Part shown: positions 52,378 through 60,827 of the stretch, in pieces
How the letters are laid out: every line of letters starts with the position of its first letter
Position numbering within the stretch: the first letter of the stretch is position 1
Assembly (NCBI GenBank): GCA_964556005.1
Contig: CAZKUR010000017.1
Coordinates: 1-63,110, forward strand
DNA length: 63,110 bases
Origin: CAZKUR01 sp964556005
Lineage (GTDB): Bacteria; Bacteroidota; Ignavibacteria; Ignavibacteriales; Ignavibacteriaceae
Direction: 5' to 3'
Translations under genes and position numbers: made by a program
Notes under the pieces: generated by a model
The model's input: the letters and a program-made list of their open reading frames with translations, nothing else
Told to the model about the DNA's origin: nothing
Database searches by the model: none

Positions 52378-53835
52378 TCATGATGATTTTAAAAATCTCT
52401 TCTTTAAATAATTTATTTCAGTGGAATCAATAACGAAAACAATAAGCATAATTAAAAATAGGATCATTAATAAAAATTTATAAAGTAAATTTAACCATCC
52501 CATATTAAAGAGATAATAATATATCCCTCCTATAATTGCAATTGTTATAAATATTTTCGCGATTTTCCAATATTCATAATGTATTTTATATACTCTTTGA
52601 GTTACAAAATAAAATCCTATTGCAATTGCGAGATAAGCAAATAAAGTTGCAAGTGCAGCTCCCGTTATTCCCCAAATTGGAATTAAGAATAAATTAGCTG
52701 CAACATTTACTACAGCGCCGAGCCCGGTTATAAAAGGAAAATATTTACTCTTTTCCGTAATGTATAACCCTGCATTAAATATCACGTAAATTCCATTAAA
52801 TAAATATCCCAAAAGAATAATTGGTACAATGCTCAATCCGCTCCAATAAGCGGAACCGATTATTGGCCTATGAAGAATTTCAATCTTTACGATATTATCG
52901 AGGAAAAGCGAAAGTGTAATTAGAATTATGCTCCCAATCAACGTAAAATAAGTTAGAACTTTTGAAAATAGTTGTTTTGCATTTTTTTCTTTCGACTCCT
53001 GCAGAAAAAACGGCTGCCAGGCATATTGAAACATACTGACAAAGAGCATCATAAAAATTCCAAGCCTGTAATTGGCTCTATAAATTCCAACGGTTTTAAA
53101 ATTAGTAAGATGAGTTAAAATCGGAACGTCTGCTATCTGGACAATCATAAGTGCAATTCCCGCAGGTAAAATCGGGAGACCGAATTTTAATAATCTTTTT
53201 AAATATTTTTTAGCAACTTCAATGTGGATACTTTTTATTATTGTCGGAAATAAAAGAACGAGTGAAGAGAATGAAGCTATTGCGTTGGAGATAAAAATTG
53301 CTTCAATTCCGAATTTTAATTTTAAAATCAAAATTAAATTAAATACAACATTTAGTAAAATGTTTAAGATTTTGAATGTTGCAAATTTCTTCGCTTTTCT
53401 TTCGATTCTTAATTTTATGAACGGCAGTGATGTTGTTGCATCGAGTGTTAAGACAATAGCTACATAAATAATTAAATAATAATACTTTGAAGGAATATCC
53501 AGGAAAGAACCGACCGAATTTCTCAATGAGGATAGTAATAAACCAAAAATAACCGCAACTATAATTACTGAAATAAAAGGAGTTGAAAATCGATCCTTTG
53601 ATAAATCATCATCACTGATGGAACCGAACTTAAGGTAAGCCGAATCCATTCCGTAAATAAAAATGATATTCATAAAAGCGATAAGCGCATAAAGATTGGT
53701 AACAATTCCGTATTCCGAAGGAAGGAAAATATTTGTATAAAGAGGTACAAGCAGAAAATTTATAAATCTTCCCACCATTGTACTCACACCGTATATTGCT
53801 GTTTCTTTGGAAAGCTGCTTTAATTTTTCGATCAT
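52378..53835 (-). CDS. Polysaccharide flippase (MOP/Wzx-like)
   Basis: The 485-residue protein has about fourteen membrane spans and the opening KETAIYGVSTMVGRFINFLL, then PLYTNIFLPSEYGIVTNLYA, as in oligosaccharide flippases of the MOP superfamily. It would move undecaprenyl-linked glycan units across the inner membrane. The surface-polysaccharide enzymes at 58.7-63.1 kb could supply its substrate. It begins one base from the nadC stop, so it is co-transcribed with a cofactor gene of unrelated role. Confidence 0.87.
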   Translation of the reverse strand: MIEKLKQLSKETAIYGVSTMVGRFINFLLVPLYTNIFLPSEYGIVTNLYALIAFMNIIFIYGMDSAYLKFGSISDDDLSKDRFSTPFISVIIVAVIFGLLLSSLRNSVGSFLDIPSKYYYLIIYVAIVLTLDATTSLPFIKLRIERKAKKFATFKILNILLNVVFNLILILKLKFGIEAIFISNAIASFSSLVLLFPTIIKSIHIEVAKKYLKRLLKFGLPILPAGIALMIVQIADVPILTHLTNFKTVGIYRANYRLGIFMMLFVSMFQYAWQPFFLQESKEKNAKQLFSKVLTYFTLIGSIILITLSLFLDNIVKIEILHRPIIGSAYWSGLSIVPIILLGYLFNGIYVIFNAGLYITEKSKYFPFITGLGAVVNVAANLFLIPIWGITGAALATLFAYLAIAIGFYFVTQRVYKIHYEYWKIAKIFITIAIIGGIYYYLFNMGWLNLLYKFLLMILFLIMLIVFVIDSTEINYLKKRFLKSS

Positions 53836-54696
53836 CTATTCGACCGGTTTGATTTCAATCTTCAAAGAAATATCCAATGCTTTAACACTGTGAGTCAAAG
53901 CCCCAACCGAAATATAATCAACTCCTGTTTCGGCAATATCTTTTACAGAATTTATGTTCACCATTCCCGAAGCTTCAACTTTGCATTTGCCGTTAATAAA
54001 TTTCACTGCTTTTTTCATTTCCTCGATTTCGAAATTATCGAGCATGATAATATCAACGTTACATTTTAAAGCTTCTTCAACTTGAGATAAATTCGCCGTT
54101 TCAACTTCTATTTTAAAAGATGTTACTTTTTTCGTTTGATATTCTTTGCAGGTATTTACTGCATTAGTAATTGAACCGGCTGCAGTAATATGATTATCTT
54201 TTATTAAAAACATATCGTAAAGCCCGATGCGGTGATTTTCACATCCGCCGTGAGCAACAGCCATTTTGTCCAGCAGCCTTAAACCGGGAACAGTTTTCCT
54301 GGTATCGATAATTTTAGCCTTTGTATGTTTAATTTTTTCACTGAAAAGATTAGCTGTAGTTGCTATTCCGCTCATTCTCTGTAAAAAGTTTAATACCGTT
54401 CTTTCAACTGTTAATATCGATGAGGCTTTCCCTTCAACAAAACCAATTATAGTATACTTTGATACTTTTGTTCCATCCTTAACTTTTGATGTAAATAATA
54501 AATCCTCATCAAAAATTTTAAATATTTTTTTGACCACATTTATACCCGAAACTACTCCGTCTTCTTTAATAAGAAATTTACCTAAGGCTTTTAAATTTTG
54601 CGGGACTGCAGCTAAAGTTGTAATATCTCCATCTTGAATATCTTCATGGAGAGCCTGCTTAATTATTTTTTCCAATTGCTGATCAGTTAGCGGCAT
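53836..54696 (-). CDS. nadC: Nicotinate-nucleotide pyrophosphorylase (carboxylating)
   Basis: NadC (quinolinate phosphoribosyltransferase) makes nicotinate mononucleotide from quinolinate and PRPP in NAD synthesis. Motifs are EDIQDGDITT near the start, LTVERTVLNFLQRMSGIAT, DTRKTVPGLRLLDK, and the C-terminal barrel pieces VETANLSQVEEAL, IMLDNFEIEEM and VEASGMVN. The ATG at 54696 matches the usual N-terminus; an ATG 24 bases upstream adds eight residues. It starts inside the end of the thioesterase gene. nadA and nadB are not in the window. Confidence 0.95.
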   Translation of the reverse strand: MPLTDQQLEKIIKQALHEDIQDGDITTLAAVPQNLKALGKFLIKEDGVVSGINVVKKIFKIFDEDLLFTSKVKDGTKVSKYTIIGFVEGKASSILTVERTVLNFLQRMSGIATTANLFSEKIKHTKAKIIDTRKTVPGLRLLDKMAVAHGGCENHRIGLYDMFLIKDNHITAAGSITNAVNTCKEYQTKKVTSFKIEVETANLSQVEEALKCNVDIIMLDNFEIEEMKKAVKFINGKCKVEASGMVNINSVKDIAETGVDYISVGALTHSVKALDISLKIEIKPVE

Positions 54697-55105
54697 TTTC
54701 AAAATACGGTTTAATTGCATTTATAAAAAATTCAGGTGCGCGTACAACTTTGTTAGTTTTTTGATTTACGAAAACAAGTTCAATATAACCTTCGGCAACA
54801 ACTACGTTGCGCTCTTTACTTTTAATTACATGCTCGATATGAACTTTTACATCAGGAAAATTCCGGACAATCGTTTCAATTATAAGAATTTCATCATAGT
54901 AAGCCGGATTTTTAAAACGGATGAATGTTTCCCTTACCGGCATATGAAATCCGTTTTCTTCTATTACTTTATAAGTCAGCTCGATATCTCTCATCATTTC
55001 CGTCCTGCCGACTTCGAAAAATTCGAAAAATTTTCCATTGTACACAAATTTCATCTGATCAGTATCGGCATAACGGATTCTTATTTCTGTTGAATGCTTA
55101 AGCAT
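54683..55105 (-). CDS. YbgC/FadM-type acyl-CoA thioesterase
   Basis: The 140-residue protein is a single hotdog-fold domain with RIRYADTDQMKFVYNGKFF (about 8-26). It contains the Asp-x-Asp and the following Tyr/Asn of the 4-hydroxybenzoyl-CoA thioesterase group, followed by the central helix FFEVGRTEMMRDI. The substrate may be short acyl-CoA or acyl-ACP. A 7-bp inverted repeat (ATTCAAA, 3 bases, TTTGAAT) sits at 55110-55126, just before the start codon, where it could hinder ribosome access or act as an operator. It overlaps nadC by 14 bases. Confidence 0.85.
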   Translation of the reverse strand: MLKHSTEIRIRYADTDQMKFVYNGKFFEFFEVGRTEMMRDIELTYKVIEENGFHMPVRETFIRFKNPAYYDEILIIETIVRNFPDVKVHIEHVIKSKERNVVVAEGYIELVFVNQKTNKVVRAPEFFINAIKPYFENAAN

Positions 55106-55243
55106 ATATATTCAAATGTTTTGAATACAAATTTAGGAAAAAGGAAATCAAGAGGGAATTAGAGTAAGGTTGAAATTTCTCAGATAAAACTACACCTTAA
55201 AATGGTAATAACTCGGTGAAGAGTATGTTAACACGCAAAGGCT

Positions 55244-55304
55244 GCTCAGGACGGGAGTCCTGAGCTACGGATTCACCTCGTAGCTCAGTTCTCCAGAACT
55301 GAGC
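55244..55304. repeat. REPIN-like pair of inverted REP hairpins
   Basis: Hairpin one: GCTCAGGAC (55244-55252), loop GGGA, GTCCTGAGC (55257-55265), followed by TACG. Hairpin two: preceded by CGTA, GCTCAGTTCT (55283-55292), loop CC, AGAACTGAGC (55295-55304). Read in the same sense, the two units share GCTCAG and CTGAGCTACG while the inner stem bases differ in a compensated way. Two REP units in inverted orientation with a short spacer are the hallmark of REPINs mobilised by RAYT transposases. No RAYT gene is in the window. The stretch 55106-55562 has no supported gene. Confidence 0.75.
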
Positions 55305-55370
55305 TTAACCACCTTGGAAGAGCCTTGTCTTTTCAAAATAATGATGCTTTCCTATTGAAATCTTTCAGAG

Positions 55371-55453
55371 TTCAATTGAAAGTTTGTACTGCTTTTCCCA
55401 TGTGTTTCAAACATGGTTACTAAAATTGCATCACTTCGTGATGCCGAAACTTT
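55371..55453. other. Structured intergenic segment (three-way-junction-like)
   Basis: An outer 7-bp pairing (AAAGTTT 55379-55385 with AAACTTT 55447-55453) encloses two hairpins: CCATGT/ACATGG (55398-55403, 55411-55416) and GCATCAC/GTGATGC with loop TTC (55428-55434, 55438-55444). The palindrome TTCAATTGAA lies at 55371-55380. It sits past the 3' end of the membrane protein gene at 55563. It may be a processed 3' RNA element, another mobile repeat, or a terminator without a good T run. Confidence 0.35.
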
Positions 55454-55562
55454 TTGAAATAATTTTTTGAGGTTTCTTAAATATTTTACATGCTTATACA
55501 AAACTTTGAATTTCAATTTCAAATCATTAGAAAGATTTTTTATTCTAACCGTCTCATACATA

Positions 55563-57203
55563 TTATTCAATTTTAATAAACTCTTTCCCATCAAAATATA
55601 ATTGCTTTTTTGGAATTTGTTTTTTGTTGTACTTTACTTCCAAAACAGATTGCGGAATTTTATTTTTTATGAATGTGTTTATATTAAAATTCATTCCGTA
55701 AATATTACCGCTTAATATTTCATTGTGAATTATATAATGAGATTTTCCATTGAGAGGCAGGAACCTTCCGTTAGTTATTTTAAATACAATTGTGCTATCC
55801 GAATGATTTATCAAATTTATCCGACTTTGATAATTTACCATCTCAACTCTAAAAGGTGAGGAAACATCAACACTATCGTTATTAATTTTCCATTGAATGG
55901 ATTGCTGCACTCCTAATTTCATTATCGGGATTCTGTTTATTTTATCGGGTGTGACCCAAACCAATAATGAATTGCCGGAAAGTTCATTTTTATACTTTCC
56001 AACACTATTTAAAGCAACATTGAATTCATCGCTTGCCTTTATCCATCTTGTCATCAAATTAAAATCATAAACAGCGGTTCCTGCAATTATTAGAAACAAC
56101 ATCAATAAAATTTTTTTTGAAGTAAAAAATTCTTTCCGGTTTTGAGCATAAGCAGCTAATAACCAAAATAAACCGATTGAAGCGGCAAAGACATACCACC
56201 TCATCACTTTAGGCACTGCCGGAGCTATCAAAACAATGTACCATAATAAACCGGTTAACAAAATATTGAAGTTTTCTTTTTTTAGTCTGAAAGCTTTTAT
56301 AAAAAAGAAAGTAACCACTATCAAAAAAATTAATATTACCAAAATCATGATAATTGGATTCGCTGAAATTGATTGCAGCCATTCCAAAGCCTCCGGCGGT
56401 AAAAATGCGAGAGGAATATAAATGAAAAAATTTACTATTAATTTAATTATTGTAAAATTTGAAAAATGATTTGAACTGAAAGGTGTTCCTCCGATTACAA
56501 TAGATCGATAAAATAAAGTTAATAAAACTATCAAAAGTCCAATACCAGCATCACGAAAAGCCTTCAGCGTTCTAATTTTTTTATAATCATTTTGCGAAAC
56601 CAAAACAATAAAAGGGATCAATATCCCTGTATAAGCGGCTTCCTTTACTAATATTGCACACAAAAAACATATTGCCGCTAAGATTGAATTTATCTTTTTC
56701 CTTTCAACACTTGCATAAAATTTATAATAGCTGATGAATGACAACAAAATAAAAATTGTAAATAACGGTTCACTCTGATCGGAAGTCCAAACTACTTGAA
56801 GTTCATGTGAAGGAATGACTGCAAATATGACGGCAAAGATAAATGCGATTTCTTTTCTTATCCCGATTTTTTCACTTGCCTTGTAGAAGAGAATAATACA
56901 AAAGCCGTATAGTAAAAGACTTACTAACTTGAATAGAAAAGGATGGAATCCTCCAATCATTATAATCAAAATACGAAGTACTCCTCCTAAGGGTCTCCAA
57001 TAGGATATGGTAACATCTGGTTTGATGAAAGGCTGAAAAATTGCTGTTAGGCCGCCTGCATTAAAATGACCTAATATTTGAATGTCGTCATCAATGAATG
57101 AAACAAAAAGTACCGGGAGCCAGGTTAATGCAGTGATAACAAAAAGAGTTATCGCATAGTGCTCAATTATATATTCTTTAATAGTTCTTTTGTTTATTCC
57201 CAC
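55563..57203 (-). CDS. GT-C-like polytopic membrane protein, probable glycosyltransferase
   Basis: The 546-residue protein has ten to twelve membrane spans over its first 390 residues and a soluble C-terminal domain of about 150 residues. The first extracytoplasmic loop carries FIDDDIQILGHF and WRPLGGVLR, and later SHELQVVWTSDQSEPLFTIF, a layout resembling GT39/PMT-type glycosyltransferases with their acidic first loop. No named family was recognised with certainty. The start is GTG with a weak ribosome-binding site. A promoter and a perfect palindrome lie directly upstream (57223-57275), so it is probably regulated by itself. Confidence 0.65.
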   Translation of the reverse strand: MGINKRTIKEYIIEHYAITLFVITALTWLPVLFVSFIDDDIQILGHFNAGGLTAIFQPFIKPDVTISYWRPLGGVLRILIIMIGGFHPFLFKLVSLLLYGFCIILFYKASEKIGIRKEIAFIFAVIFAVIPSHELQVVWTSDQSEPLFTIFILLSFISYYKFYASVERKKINSILAAICFLCAILVKEAAYTGILIPFIVLVSQNDYKKIRTLKAFRDAGIGLLIVLLTLFYRSIVIGGTPFSSNHFSNFTIIKLIVNFFIYIPLAFLPPEALEWLQSISANPIIMILVILIFLIVVTFFFIKAFRLKKENFNILLTGLLWYIVLIAPAVPKVMRWYVFAASIGLFWLLAAYAQNRKEFFTSKKILLMLFLIIAGTAVYDFNLMTRWIKASDEFNVALNSVGKYKNELSGNSLLVWVTPDKINRIPIMKLGVQQSIQWKINNDSVDVSSPFRVEMVNYQSRINLINHSDSTIVFKITNGRFLPLNGKSHYIIHNEILSGNIYGMNFNINTFIKNKIPQSVLEVKYNKKQIPKKQLYFDGKEFIKIE

Positions 57204-57222
57204 TAATGACTTCGGCTAAAAA

Positions 57223-57242
57223 ATGATATTATTTAATATCAT
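57223..57242. promoter_or_regulatory. Perfect 20-bp palindrome at the transcription start
   Basis: ATGATATTA (57223-57231), TT, TAATATCAT (57234-57242) are perfectly self-complementary and start directly after the -7 box of the promoter at 57243-57275 on the minus strand. A dimeric repressor bound here would cover the transcription start. It could also form a 5' hairpin in the leader. Confidence 0.6.
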
Positions 57243-57275
57243 CAAAATTACAATTAACAAATCACTAAAATCAAA
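57243..57275 (-). promoter_or_regulatory. Bacteroidota-type promoter of the GT-C-like gene
   Basis: On the minus strand TTTG (57275-57272) and, 21 bases on, TAATTTTG (57250-57243), a perfect match to TAnnTTTG. The overlapping TTGATT with an 18-base spacer also fits a -35. It is the best consensus promoter in the window. Confidence 0.7.
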
Positions 57276-57534
57276 CACATTATAAAAAGTCTATATTATT
57301 GAGTTGATGAATAAAACTAAATTGATCTTTCAGGGAATTACTTATGGGAGTCATCATTGGTTATAAAAAGATCTTGCTTTTATTTATCCAATGAAGGCAA
57401 TCTTTATACTAAGCGGAAAAAATCATAATTTTAAATAGATAAAATCATATCAACCGTAATTGCGGACCCCGGTACATTTGGCTAATTTTTGCCGGAATGA
57501 AGCATTCTCACCAAGTATCATCTAACCATTAGAG

Positions 57535-57584
57535 ATTACTTCATCCCGATACTGATGCAATACAGGTTAATCGGGATTTGTAAT
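57535..57584. repeat. Imperfect hairpin in a 572-base gene-free stretch
   Basis: ATCCCGAT (57543-57550) pairs with ATCGGGAT (57570-57577), extended by ATTAC (57535-57539) with GTAAT (57580-57584) past a small internal loop. The stretch 57204-57775 has no supported gene. Besides this hairpin it holds the promoter and palindrome at 57223-57275; the base composition around 57450-57590 is less AT-rich than its surroundings. Confidence 0.4.
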
Positions 57585-57775
57585 GACAAATGCAAAATCA
57601 GTTAAGTTTAAAACAAAGACGCATTGAGTTTCAGAGAGTCTGTAAGATTCATATGGAGATAGTTAATTATCAATGAAAGGAATTAAAATTCAAATAAACT
57701 TAAAATGCTTTTAAACTTTGAACATTAACTTTGTCAATAGAAAGCGACTAATTGATTATTGATTCCTTGATAAAA

Positions 57776-58726
57776 TCATTCGATATAAGCACCCATCTTT
57801 CCGAATTTTTCAATTCGCTGTTCAAAAAGTTTTTCCGGTTTTATTTTCACCAGTTGTCCCAGCTCTTCAATTAAAGTTTCTTTTAAAGTTTGAGCTGCTG
57901 CCTGATGATCTTTATGTGCACCTCCAAGCGGTTCCGGAATAATTCTGTCGATAATTTTTTGTTCAAGCAAATCCGGTGCAGTTAATTTTAATGCCTCGGC
58001 AGCCTGTTCTTTATAATCCCAGCTTCTCCATAAAATACTTGAACATGATTCCGGACTAATAACCGAGTACCAGCAATTTTCCAGCATTAAAATTCTATCG
58101 CCAACTCCTATGCCAAGTGCACCTCCGCTGGCACCTTCACCAATTATTACAACTATAATAGGAACTTTGAGCCTGGACATTTCAAAAAGATTTTTAGCAA
58201 TTGCTTCGGCCTGACCTCGTTCTTCGGCTTCTAAGCCCGGATAAGCGCCGGGAGTGTCAATCATTGTAATGACAGGTTTATTAAATTTTTCGGCAAGCTT
58301 CATCAGGCGTAATGCTTTTCTGTAACCTTCGGGATTAGGCATACCAAAATTCCTATAAAGATTAGTTTTGGTATCCCTTCCTTTTTGATGACCGATGATC
58401 ATCACTTTGTAGTCGCCCAATTTTGCAAATCCACCCACAATAGCTTTATCATCTTTGAAAGATCTATCTCCGTGTAATTCGATAAAGTTTTCCGTCATTA
58501 AATAAATATAATCGAGTGTATAAGGCCTGTCGGGATGACGGGCAAGCTGAACTCTTTGCCAGCGTGTCAGGTCCTTATAAATATTATTTTTTAACTCCTT
58601 GACCTTATCTTCAATTTTTTGTACTGCGTCTCCAATATCGAGATCTTCGGACAACTTTCTCATTTCTTCCAATTTAGTTTCAAGTTCATAAATAGGTTTT
58701 TCAAATTCTAAAATTGTTTTAGCCAT
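57776..58726 (-). CDS. accA: Acetyl-CoA carboxylase carboxyltransferase subunit alpha
   Basis: The 316-residue protein is AccA. Its N-terminal coiled coil (LETKLEEMRKLSEDLDIGDA) leads into the carboxyltransferase core with RHPDRPYTLDYI, ELHGDRSFKDDKAIVGG, IGHQKGRDTKTN, IDTPGAYPGLEAEERGQ and GEGASGGALGIGVGD. With AccD it transfers carboxyl from biotin to acetyl-CoA, making malonyl-CoA. AccD, AccB and AccC are not in the window. It starts eight bases past the stop of the GT2 fusion gene and so shares its transcript, an unusual mix of fatty-acid and glycan genes. Confidence 0.97.
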   Translation of the reverse strand: MAKTILEFEKPIYELETKLEEMRKLSEDLDIGDAVQKIEDKVKELKNNIYKDLTRWQRVQLARHPDRPYTLDYIYLMTENFIELHGDRSFKDDKAIVGGFAKLGDYKVMIIGHQKGRDTKTNLYRNFGMPNPEGYRKALRLMKLAEKFNKPVITMIDTPGAYPGLEAEERGQAEAIAKNLFEMSRLKVPIIVVIIGEGASGGALGIGVGDRILMLENCWYSVISPESCSSILWRSWDYKEQAAEALKLTAPDLLEQKIIDRIIPEPLGGAHKDHQAAAQTLKETLIEELGQLVKIKPEKLFEQRIEKFGKMGAYIE

Positions 58727-58734
58727 ATTTACAA

Positions 58735-60711
58735 TTATTTATACCACATTTTAATTAATGATTTACCTAAAATTTCAAGATCGAGCCAGATATTTTGGTT
58801 TTTAGCATAAAAAATATCGAGTTTATCATAATCTAAATTATTCCCGGGTTCAATGAACCAGTAACCGGTCAATCCTTTTTTCCCTAAATAGAAATCCGAA
58901 TTTTCTCTAAAATCTTTCGGCCCCACAAAACTAACTTTCCCCGAAAAAATGGAAGGTACATTTAAAATAAATGTAGCGAACTCGCTTTTCCGCTTCCTAA
59001 GTTTAGATATTAAATATATGAAAGGATAAATCAAAAACAAAACAAATGAAGCAAGTATATAATCGAACATTGCCTTAATTATTTTGAAAAGCGGATTCGA
59101 AATGTTGTATTTTATTTCAAAAAGAGGCAGATCTTCAAGTACGGATACAGATGTTTTACCGACAAGAAAATCGAGATTGCTGCCAATAAGCTTGAATTCG
59201 ACATTTTCGTTCTGGCATGAAGATACAATCGACATCATTTGATTATATGACAGTTCATCGGAAGGGAAAATCACATCATTTATTTTTTGTTCTTTAATTA
59301 CTTTAATAATATTATCTTTACTCCCAAGCACATCAAAGCCATCAATGTTTTTCCCGATATCTTTATGCGAGAACCCGATTAGACCAACGATAGTGTGATT
59401 GTCCAATCTTTGAACAGCTAATTTCTTAGCAGCTTTAACAGCGGGTTCATTTGTCCCGACAATTAAAGTTCTCCTTCTTGCAAATTTATCTCTATCAATA
59501 CCAAGCCTAAAAAATAATTTAACGAAAACTCTCCATGATGTTAAAGCAAAAAACAAAAGCACATAAGTAATGATTATTACGGCACGGCTGTAAGCATATT
59601 GCTTGAAGAAAAGAGTAAGTGAAGAGAGTAGAATAAATCCCGCAAGAATTGCCCCAAAATTTCTTAGGACCGAAATCGAATCTTTTTTATATGTACCGGC
59701 AATACTTGCAGCTAAAATATTTATTAAAGGAGGAATAGTGTAAACGATATTTGTACCATATTCCGGAAAGCCGCGGAAATAACTGATAGAAGAATAAATT
59801 TTACTCCCAAGGAAGAGGCACACATCAAATAAAATAAAGTCGAGTACTAATGAAATAACAATCAATTTTCTTACGGCTAAAAACGCAAAAAATTGCTTAA
59901 ACCAAATTGCACATGTCAGGATCATCTTAACAAGAAAAGAACTTGAGAGATGTTTTTTTACAAACAAATACATTGCATTGTAGAAATATTTTGTTTCGTC
60001 AATGCTGCTTCGTTTCGTGCTCTCGCCTTTATAATGAATAATTTGAGTTTCATTAAAATAATATACTTTATAACCTGACTTCTGAACACGGTAGCAAAAA
60101 TCAAGGTCTTCACCGTACATAAAAAACTGCTCGTCTAATCCACCAATTTTTTCATAAACTTCTCTGCGGAACATCATGAACGAGCCGGAGATTGCGTCGA
60201 CTTCGTAAGTTTGATTTTCATCTAAATATGTAAGGTTATATCTTGCAAATAATCTGCTTTTGGGAAATAATGAGCTCAAGCCGGTTACTTTGCAAAAAGA
60301 TGTCCAGGGCCCCGGAAAGCTTCTTCTGCATGCAAGCTGCAATGTTCCGTCAGGGTTAAGAATTTTACAGGTAACAAGTCCGGCATCCAGGGTTCTTTTA
60401 AAAAAGTCGATCATTTTGTCGAATGTATCTTCACTTACAATTGCGTCCGGATTTATAAGGAGCAAATAATCTCCGGAAGCGCATTTTAATCCTGAGTTGT
60501 TTGCTTTACTGAATCCTAAATTTTTTTTGTTTTCAATTAACTTAACCTGATGGAATTTCTCTTTAATCATTTCTACGCTTCCGTCATCGGAAGCATTATC
60601 AACTACGATAACTTCGTACTTTAAATTTGCTGCTGCTTTTGAAATTGAGTGAAGTAAATTCTGCAGAAATTCTTTAACGTTGTAGTTAACTATGATAATG
60701 GATAAATCCAA
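58735..60711 (-). CDS. GT2 glycosyltransferase fused to a degenerate glycosylphosphotransferase-like domain
   Basis: Residues 1 to about 240 are a rhamnosyltransferase-like GT2 domain (SIIIVNYNVKEFLQNLL, VVDNASDDGSVEMI, LINPDA, YGEDLDFCYRVQKSGY). Four or five membrane spans (about 255-390) and a Rossmann-like part (RRTLIVGTNEPAVKAAKKLA) follow, then a last span and a C-terminus that copies the ends of the bacterial sugar-transferase domain (SFVGPKDF for SLVGPRPE; GLTGYWFIEPGNNLDYDKLD for GITGWAQV). The catalytic middle (KFRSM, D-E-P-Q region) is absent. Sugar-phosphate transfer is therefore unlikely; the part may be a membrane docking module. It neighbours an intact family member at 61735. 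Confidence 0.8.
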   Translation of the reverse strand: MDLSIIIVNYNVKEFLQNLLHSISKAAANLKYEVIVVDNASDDGSVEMIKEKFHQVKLIENKKNLGFSKANNSGLKCASGDYLLLINPDAIVSEDTFDKMIDFFKRTLDAGLVTCKILNPDGTLQLACRRSFPGPWTSFCKVTGLSSLFPKSRLFARYNLTYLDENQTYEVDAISGSFMMFRREVYEKIGGLDEQFFMYGEDLDFCYRVQKSGYKVYYFNETQIIHYKGESTKRSSIDETKYFYNAMYLFVKKHLSSSFLVKMILTCAIWFKQFFAFLAVRKLIVISLVLDFILFDVCLFLGSKIYSSISYFRGFPEYGTNIVYTIPPLINILAASIAGTYKKDSISVLRNFGAILAGFILLSSLTLFFKQYAYSRAVIIITYVLLFFALTSWRVFVKLFFRLGIDRDKFARRRTLIVGTNEPAVKAAKKLAVQRLDNHTIVGLIGFSHKDIGKNIDGFDVLGSKDNIIKVIKEQKINDVIFPSDELSYNQMMSIVSSCQNENVEFKLIGSNLDFLVGKTSVSVLEDLPLFEIKYNISNPLFKIIKAMFDYILASFVLFLIYPFIYLISKLRKRKSEFATFILNVPSIFSGKVSFVGPKDFRENSDFYLGKKGLTGYWFIEPGNNLDYDKLDIFYAKNQNIWLDLEILGKSLIKMWYK

Positions 60712-60827
60712 GTAAACACCTAATAAAAACTAAAAATTTCATCTAATCAGGATGTTAACTTCTGCTAAAGGTTTTGCCTTGCAGGAAGAATTGTTGAATG
60801 TTGTTTATTAAACCATTTAACCTGACT

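Noticed and set aside
54266..54637. Plus-strand open frame of 123 codons opposite nadC
   Set aside because: It is wholly antisense to a clear nadC gene and its composition reflects the complementary codons.
55352..55594. Minus-strand open frame of 80 codons
   Set aside because: It overlaps the 3' end of the GT-C-like gene by 32 bases, has no ribosome-binding site, and its second half is encoded by the hairpins at 55371-55453; no family resemblance was seen.
58735..60711. Functional sugar-phosphate transferase activity in the GT2 fusion
   Set aside because: The KFRSM and following acidic catalytic segment is missing although its flanks are present.
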